Source: an uncultured Candidatus Saccharibacteria bacterium (GTDB taxonomy: Bacteria; Patescibacteriota; Saccharimonadia; Saccharimonadales; Saccharimonadaceae). From it: a DNA stretch of 10,996 bases. Below the pieces are notes generated by a model. The model worked only from the letters and a program-made list of their open reading frames with translations. It did no database searches and had not been told where the DNA came from. Positions within the stretch are counted from its first letter, which is position 1; each line of letters starts with the position of its first letter. Position numbers and translations under genes: made by a program. Of the stretch, positions 7,291-10,996 are shown in pieces. The DNA lies in assembly GCA_945916045.1 (NCBI GenBank), contig CAMEGH010000016.1:1-10996 (forward strand). The letters are read 5' to 3'.

Positions 7291-9645
7291 TCACCCTTGA
7301 GTCGGCTCAAGCGCCTCGATAAACTCAGGAATCTGCTCCGGAGCGTGTTGATAAGAGCCCCACAAAACGTATAGGTTCTTCTTTGCCCTCGTTAAGGCTA
7401 CGTAATATAGCCGAACTTCGTCCTTCCAGTGAGTTTCAACGGTGTCGCCAAATATTTCAAATAACGCACCCCTTCCGTCGGCACTGGGGAATGTTTTTGG
7501 GTCGACCTCCAAGAGAATCACCGTGTCACCTTCAAGCCCTTTCGAACGATGCGCGGTCATAATGCCACTTTCTTCATCTAGGAATTTAATCTTCTTATCA
7601 AATTGCAGTTTTGTCATAGCCTTGAGTACATTCGTCACATAATCGCGAACCATGTAGCGCATTACACCCCAAACGCTAAAGTGAATGAGCATCTTATTGT
7701 TACGATGCAACACAAGAATTCGATCATCATTCTTATGCTTAATAATCAACCTTGAGATCGTTACAATATATCGATACAACTCCGCTCTATTACGCATCGT
7801 GTCTGGCATATCATCGATTGACACCTTACTCAGGTCAATATCTTTAATTATTGCGCTACCTACATTATTACGTGCAGCCTTTGCAAAATCACTCTCGCTG
7901 GCCTGTATCAATTTTTGCATCATATGATTTGCGTTCATTACGATTTCTGGCGCCGAACGATAATTGCTTGAAATAAGCAGCCTGCTTGTATCTTCTGGGA
8001 AATACGTATCAAAATGAACAAAATACTCATCATCCGAACCAGCAAAGCGGTTAATCGCCTGCCAGTCATCCCCGACACAGAACAGTTTTGAATGCGGGAA
8101 AATAGCACGCAAAGCGATTAAATTATCGTAAAATAATCGCGAAAAGTCCTGATACTCATCAACAAGAATTGCCTTTACATTATTTTCCTGAAGCATCTCT
8201 TTAGCCGAATCAGACCCAAGAACATCCTTCGAGCGCTGCAAGAGCAAGCTAAAATCCGTACCGTAGTCTGAAAAATATTTGCGTTCATTATCTTTACTTA
8301 CGTACATCAACCCGTTACGCCGTCGGAGTGCCAATCTCTTCAGATATTCTTTATACACCTCTATTCCAATCTTATGGAAGACTTTTATTCGCGCCTGCTC
8401 ATCACTTACCGAGGGTTCTTGCGCAACAATGTCAATCAGTTTTTCAAAATCATCGTAAAACTTTTGCTGTGTTCGGTCGATGAACTGCACCACCATTTTC
8501 GTGAACATCTTTACTTGCTTTTCCCAGGCTCGGCTTACCAGCTCTTCATGCGAATAGCGACGCAAACGAATGCCGCTCTCTCGACATTTTTGTGTCAATA
8601 CAGCCTCAAAGTCCTCACGACTTTGCTCGCTTGGGCGGTACGATTCTACCAATTTCGTAAAGTCTTGACCATACCAAACGTTTTGGTGGTAATGCGCAGC
8701 CTTATTAAGCCACACCTTACTATAAAACCAACGTTTCCATTCTTTTTTCATTAAGTAATGGTCGTAGTCACCAATCACACCTGTTTCGTTTATGTGGTCA
8801 ATTTCCGCCTGGCGCTCCGCACCGTTAATCGCCCAATGTTCCCATACAATACGCTGATTTGGTAAATAAAAATCTCCTTTAATAAGATCAAACCTTTGAA
8901 GATTGTCTTCGTATTCCGAATAGTGCAAGCCATGCTTAATAAAACTACGCGGGTAGTATTCTGGCTCGTAACGATATTTCACGCCATGCTCGAAAAAGAA
9001 ATCTGCAATGATTTTTTCGCTAAATGATTTCACTGAACGACCATCAAGCGTCAAGTGAGCATGATTGCGGATCGTTCGGTAATATTCTTCTGGAGACCGA
9101 AACCTATTGCCATTTATTTTTCCTGCTTCATCTCGAAAATAATCATGCACGCCATTACGCACATCCACATCCGTGCTGCGCAAGCGGCTAATAATATCCT
9201 GGATATACAACGACCGTCTACTGTCTGTATCGGCGTTCGCTCCACCATCCATTAAAATATTGCCAAAAGACCCACGGCCATCCATTTTTGTCACGATATT
9301 TAATGCAAACGAGTGAAATGTGCGCGCAATAGTCACCCCCTCCTGCATAACAACTTGTCCATTCACCCTTGCTTGACTTACACGATCGTTTATTTCTTGT
9401 GCCGCTTTTTTATTAAAAACAAACGCCATAATTTCGTTTGGCTTATACTGTAATTCGGCAATCATATAAATAATTTTTGCTACCAGAGTATGCGTTTTCC
9501 CGGCACCAGCACGTGCAGAAACAAGTGTATTTTTATGAGAATCCAACACCGCAGCCGCCTGCTCATCATCAAGAAGGTATGGCCTCCCCTTCCCGTCGCG
9601 AACGGAATTTCTAAACCATACTATAATGTCATTTTTATTTTTCAT
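7291..9645 (-). CDS. Helicase IV (HelD)/UvrD-like SF1A helicase with PD-(D/E)XK-like insert
   Basis: A 784-aa ATP-dependent 3'-5' DNA helicase. All core motifs are present: Q-motif LDDEQAAAV (25-33), Walker A ARAGAGKT (44-51), FNKKAAQE (77-84), TFHSFA (109-114), Walker B VDEYQD (495-500), GDDWQAINRF (525-534), NYRS (561-564), AHRSKGLEGD (698-707) and VALTRAK (749-755). The wording GDDWQAI and ARTFHSFAL is closest to helicase IV of E. coli. Residues about 207-275 form an insert with E210, then GDFYLP (257-262) and VWEHWAI (267-273), a pattern like the PD-(D/E)XK nuclease-like module carried by some UvrD/helicase IV relatives; the usual Pro before the Asp is Gly here. The gene looks AT-richer than its neighbours (25 G/C of 60 at 8221-8280). 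It has its own promoter and a very short leader. Roles in recombination, repair or defence are all possible. Confidence 0.92.
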   Translation of the reverse strand: MKNKNDIIVWFRNSVRDGKGRPYLLDDEQAAAVLDSHKNTLVSARAGAGKTHTLVAKIIYMIAELQYKPNEIMAFVFNKKAAQEINDRVSQARVNGQVVMQEGVTIARTFHSFALNIVTKMDGRGSFGNILMDGGANADTDSRRSLYIQDIISRLRSTDVDVRNGVHDYFRDEAGKINGNRFRSPEEYYRTIRNHAHLTLDGRSVKSFSEKIIADFFFEHGVKYRYEPEYYPRSFIKHGLHYSEYEDNLQRFDLIKGDFYLPNQRIVWEHWAINGAERQAEIDHINETGVIGDYDHYLMKKEWKRWFYSKVWLNKAAHYHQNVWYGQDFTKLVESYRPSEQSREDFEAVLTQKCRESGIRLRRYSHEELVSRAWEKQVKMFTKMVVQFIDRTQQKFYDDFEKLIDIVAQEPSVSDEQARIKVFHKIGIEVYKEYLKRLALRRRNGLMYVSKDNERKYFSDYGTDFSLLLQRSKDVLGSDSAKEMLQENNVKAILVDEYQDFSRLFYDNLIALRAIFPHSKLFCVGDDWQAINRFAGSDDEYFVHFDTYFPEDTSRLLISSNYRSAPEIVMNANHMMQKLIQASESDFAKAARNNVGSAIIKDIDLSKVSIDDMPDTMRNRAELYRYIVTISRLIIKHKNDDRILVLHRNNKMLIHFSVWGVMRYMVRDYVTNVLKAMTKLQFDKKIKFLDEESGIMTAHRSKGLEGDTVILLEVDPKTFPSADGRGALFEIFGDTVETHWKDEVRLYYVALTRAKKNLYVLWGSYQHAPEQIPEFIEALEPTQG

Positions 9646-9659
9646 GATGTTTGGTTATT

Positions 9660-9688
9660 ATATTAACATAAGTACAATGCAAAGTCAA
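9660..9688 (-). promoter_or_regulatory. Sigma-70-type promoter of the helicase IV-like gene
   Basis: TTGACT (9683-9688), a 17-base spacer and TAATAT (9660-9665) are read on the minus strand. A perfect TATAAT at 9657-9662 also overlaps, with a 20-base spacer. The ATG at 9645 lies 14 bases after TAATAT, so the leader is about 7 bases and has no Shine-Dalgarno sequence. Confidence 0.72.
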
Positions 9689-9742
9689 TATATACATCAT
9701 CCATTGGCTTATATTTCAATATTACATTATAAAATCTAACCT

Positions 9743-9780
9743 ACGAGAAAAGACCCCGCTGCGGTATGCAAGCGGGGTCT
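9743..9780 (-). terminator. Intrinsic terminator of the 96-aa gene
   Basis: A perfect 10-bp stem (9771-9780 with 9751-9760, arm sequence AGACCCCGCT) closes a 10-base loop and is followed on the minus strand by a short T-rich tail, TTTCTCG. It begins 16 bases after the TAA of the 96-aa gene and would insulate the helicase promoter downstream. The T tract is modest, so some read-through is possible. Confidence 0.8.
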
Positions 9781-9796
9781 GGACGGACGAGGAGCG

Positions 9797-10087
9797 TTAA
9801 GCGTAGAGGCAGTCTTCGATTTCGAGCGCAAGTACCTCATTTTCGGCGCGCATCTTTGCACGACGCTCGATGGCGGCACTCACAACATCCTCGCGGTATC
9901 CGCTGCCACGCAAACGCACGGAAAGATCACGGCGGCGCTGCGCCTGAGTGCGACCGAATCGCTTCGGCTGCTGCGGGCGGCGGGCGCCGTTCTGCTTGGC
10001 GATCTCCGGTTCGGGGATCTGTAGAACGTCCGAGTTCGGGTTCGTGTAGACCTCGAAGAGATTTTCGAAACAATCGTAAGACGCCAT
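9797..10087 (-). CDS. Small arginine-rich hypothetical protein, 96 aa
   Basis: An unrecognised protein. The N-terminal 30 residues are neutral to acidic. Residues 35-65 are strongly basic (RRPQQPKRFGRTQAQRRR), and the rest is an amphipathic helical segment (DVVSAAIERRAKMRAENEVLAL). A nucleic-acid or ribosome-binding role is plausible from charge alone but not shown. The ATG is well placed: GAAGGAG at 10093-10099 lies 5 bases upstream. The gene has its own promoter and terminator and so forms a single-gene transcript of about 370 bases. Composition stands out: 83 of 120 bases are G/C at 9901-10020, all four Ile codons are ATC, all three Lys are AAG and all three Phe are TTC, whereas most neighbours favour ATT and AAA. 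Either strong selection for expression or transfer from a higher-GC genome would explain this. A RecX-like helical pattern crossed my mind but is too weak to call. Confidence 0.8.
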   Translation of the reverse strand: MASYDCFENLFEVYTNPNSDVLQIPEPEIAKQNGARRPQQPKRFGRTQAQRRRDLSVRLRGSGYREDVVSAAIERRAKMRAENEVLALEIEDCLYA

Positions 10088-10105
10088 AGCGGCTCCTTCA
10101 GTCTG

Positions 10106-10123
10106 GTAGCCCGAGTTGGCTAC
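10106..10123 (-). promoter_or_regulatory. 5' leader hairpin of the 96-aa gene
   Basis: GTAGCC and GGCTAC form a 6-bp stem with a 6-base loop. The predicted transcription start, 6-7 bases after the -10 box, falls at about 10123-10124, so the hairpin would form at the very 5' end of the mRNA and leave the GAAGGAG site free downstream. Such 5' stems are known to protect mRNAs from decay. Confidence 0.5.
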
Positions 10124-10129
10124 GTTGCT

Positions 10130-10158
10130 ATAATAGCATGAGTTTTATGAAAAGTCAA
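10130..10158 (-). promoter_or_regulatory. Sigma-70-type promoter of the 96-aa gene
   Basis: TTGACT (10153-10158), a 17-base spacer and TATTAT (10130-10135) on the minus strand, with TGC before the -10 box as an extended -10. The -35 box lies inside the last codons of the upstream 132-aa gene. The -10 box sits in an inverted repeat GCTAT-T-ATAGC (10127-10137). Confidence 0.8.
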
Positions 10159-10543
10159 TATCTGGATACTGCTGACGTAATTGCGCAACAATACTATCAA
10201 TTCCCAACTGCGCCAATTCGTGCTCGTACAACGTCGCACATTTGCGCGCCAGCTCTTCCGTTTGCAACTCTGTAGAAAGCTCAACCGCCTGCGCCGACGC
10301 AACTTTGCCAATATTGCGCGTCGTCGACACTACCAGCAGCCCCTGCTCCGATACGCCAAATTCATCCATAGCTTCGCCAAAAACCGCCAAATCATTGCGG
10401 TCAAGACCCGCCAGCGCAAACGAAGACAGCGCCATCGTATCATGGCGCAAGCCCTCGCCCATCAAGCGTACGCTGCCTTCACGCAGGTCCAGGCAACGAT
10501 CGTCAGGATTAACAGTATAAATATGATTCGCTTCGAAAATCAT
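10145..10543 (-). CDS. Hypothetical protein, 132 aa, downstream of the type ISP enzyme
   Basis: I do not recognise this protein. It is a soluble, mixed alpha/beta protein: an N-terminal part with NHIYTVNPDDRCLDLREG looks strand-rich, a middle segment (GLLVVSTTRNIG, about 68-79) suggests a buried strand and turn, and the C-terminal 45 residues are helical (ELARKCATLYEHELAQL). There is no signal peptide, membrane segment or obvious catalytic motif. The ATG (10541-10543) lies 4 bases after the TAG of the restriction-modification gene, with AGGA about 8 bases upstream of it, so the two are almost certainly in one operon. That placement makes a role linked to the restriction-modification enzyme possible, but nothing in the protein itself shows it. 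Its end overlaps the promoter of the 96-aa gene. Confidence 0.75.
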   Translation of the reverse strand: MIFEANHIYTVNPDDRCLDLREGSVRLMGEGLRHDTMALSSFALAGLDRNDLAVFGEAMDEFGVSEQGLLVVSTTRNIGKVASAQAVELSTELQTEELARKCATLYEHELAQLGIDSIVAQLRQQYPDIDFS

Positions 10544-10547
10544 AGGG

Positions 10548-10996
10548 CTATCCTATTTTTTTCATCACCCTGTCTGTTTCGAGCAAAATCTTAATAATGC
10601 GTTGATAATGATCGAGGTCTTCGGATGTAAGCTCGCGACCTTTGCGGTCTTTGAGCCATTTTTGGGCTGGTTGGTAGCCTCCAATGTAAAAGTTCCAGGC
10701 TGTTTCTGGGACGTTGCCGAAGTACTGTGTGGCGTTGATATAGACTTTGCCGTCTTCGTAGCGCAGCTTGTCCACGGTATTGTCGCCCGCTACGGGATAC
10801 GTCGTGTCGTAATCGTCTAGGGCCGGTGATTTCATGAGGTGAAGTTGGCGCAACTCACGGCCAAGCGGCACTAGACGGTCAAAGTCGGCTTGGGTCGGAA
10901 TTGGTACGCGCGGGAAATCTGTCTTGAGGAATTCTTTGTACTTTTCGCGGTAGCTAGGGCTATGCAGCACGGCGTAAATGTAATCCAGTATATCTT
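10548..10996 (-). CDS. Type ISP restriction-modification enzyme, C-terminal end (partial)
   Basis: The visible 148 residues are the natural C-terminus of a much larger protein whose N-terminal part lies beyond the window. The frame is open to the edge; a GTG at 10968-10970 is internal and is not the start, because the residues before it (DILDYIYA) continue the family motif. Recognisable signatures are YIYAVLHSPSYREKYKEFL, then DFPRVPIPT, LGRELRQLHL, and the end block FYIGGYQPAQKWLKDRKGRE followed by EDLDHYQRIIKILLETDRVM. These are typical of the C-terminal target-recognition domain of single-polypeptide type ISP enzymes, which couple nuclease, helicase, N6-adenine methyltransferase and recognition domains and protect the cell from unmethylated foreign DNA. 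Only the end is visible, so whether the whole enzyme is intact cannot be told. A related methylase-helicase fusion sharing this C-terminal domain is the main alternative. Confidence 0.85.
   Translation of the reverse strand, partial: DILDYIYAVLHSPSYREKYKEFLKTDFPRVPIPTQADFDRLVPLGRELRQLHLMKSPALDDYDTTYPVAGDNTVDKLRYEDGKVYINATQYFGNVPETAWNFYIGGYQPAQKWLKDRKGRELTSEDLDHYQRIIKILLETDRVMKKIG

Noticed and set aside
7291..7310. Inverted repeat CTTGAG-CCGA-CTCAAG at the end of the helicase gene, and a GGGTG-AAA-CGCCC hairpin next to it, as a terminator
   Set aside because: Neither is followed by a T-rich tract on the minus strand; the sequence after them is AT-rich with A runs and probably holds the next gene's -10 box.
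10548..10970. The 140-codon frame at the right edge as a complete small gene starting at GTG
   Set aside because: The frame continues upstream to the window edge, and the residues before the GTG complete a type ISP family motif, so it is the end of a large gene.
1..10996. CRISPR arrays, tRNA or rRNA genes, insertion sequences
   Set aside because: I saw no regularly spaced repeats, cloverleaf-like segments, rRNA-like blocks, transposase motifs or terminal inverted repeats.

Overview
This window carries ten protein genes, all on the minus strand and read from high to low coordinates. Both edges cut a gene. TGA and TAG both act as ordinary stops (for example at 3167-3169 and 1304-1306), so the UGA-recoding Patescibacteria groups are excluded. 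Base composition is mostly moderate and shifts from gene to gene. Gaps are short, many proteins are unfamiliar, and several genes have a -10 box only 6 to 14 bases before the ATG with no Shine-Dalgarno sequence. My guess is a Patescibacteria/Saccharibacteria-like or other small-genome bacterium. This is inference; there is no rRNA or taxonomic marker in the window.

Layout in transcription order. (1) 10996 to about 9740: the C-terminal end of a large type ISP restriction-modification enzyme, followed after 4 bases by an unrecognised 132-aa gene. Next comes a self-contained transcription unit for a GC-rich, arginine-rich 96-aa protein, with a good sigma-70-type promoter, a hairpin at the predicted 5' end of the mRNA, a strong ribosome binding site and a hairpin terminator. 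(2) 9690 to 5987: a helicase IV-like SF1 helicase with an embedded nuclease-like insert, then a transglutaminase-like protein with TPR-like helices. (3) 5840 to 3812: a divergent RelA/SpoT-type protein with a degraded hydrolase motif and a recognisable synthetase half, then RNase HI. (4) 3782 to 2562: two unrecognised genes overlapping by ATGA, possibly distant paralogues. (5) 2544 to 1: a DUF4868/KwaB-like protein whose TAG stop directly abuts the ATG of a PIF1-like helicase that runs out of the window.

Working together: the type ISP enzyme, the helicase IV-like protein and the KwaB-like/PIF1 pair give the window the flavour of a nucleic-acid or defence neighbourhood, with a possible alarmone enzyme in the middle. 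The strongest candidate for a new system is the coupled KwaB-like plus PIF1-like helicase pair without KwaA. No stretch longer than 300 bases lacks a gene. The largest gaps are 5799-5986 (promoter at one end; no convincing terminator, RNA or small gene seen in the rest) and 9646-9796 (terminator plus promoter). I saw no tRNA, rRNA, CRISPR array, insertion sequence or transposase.
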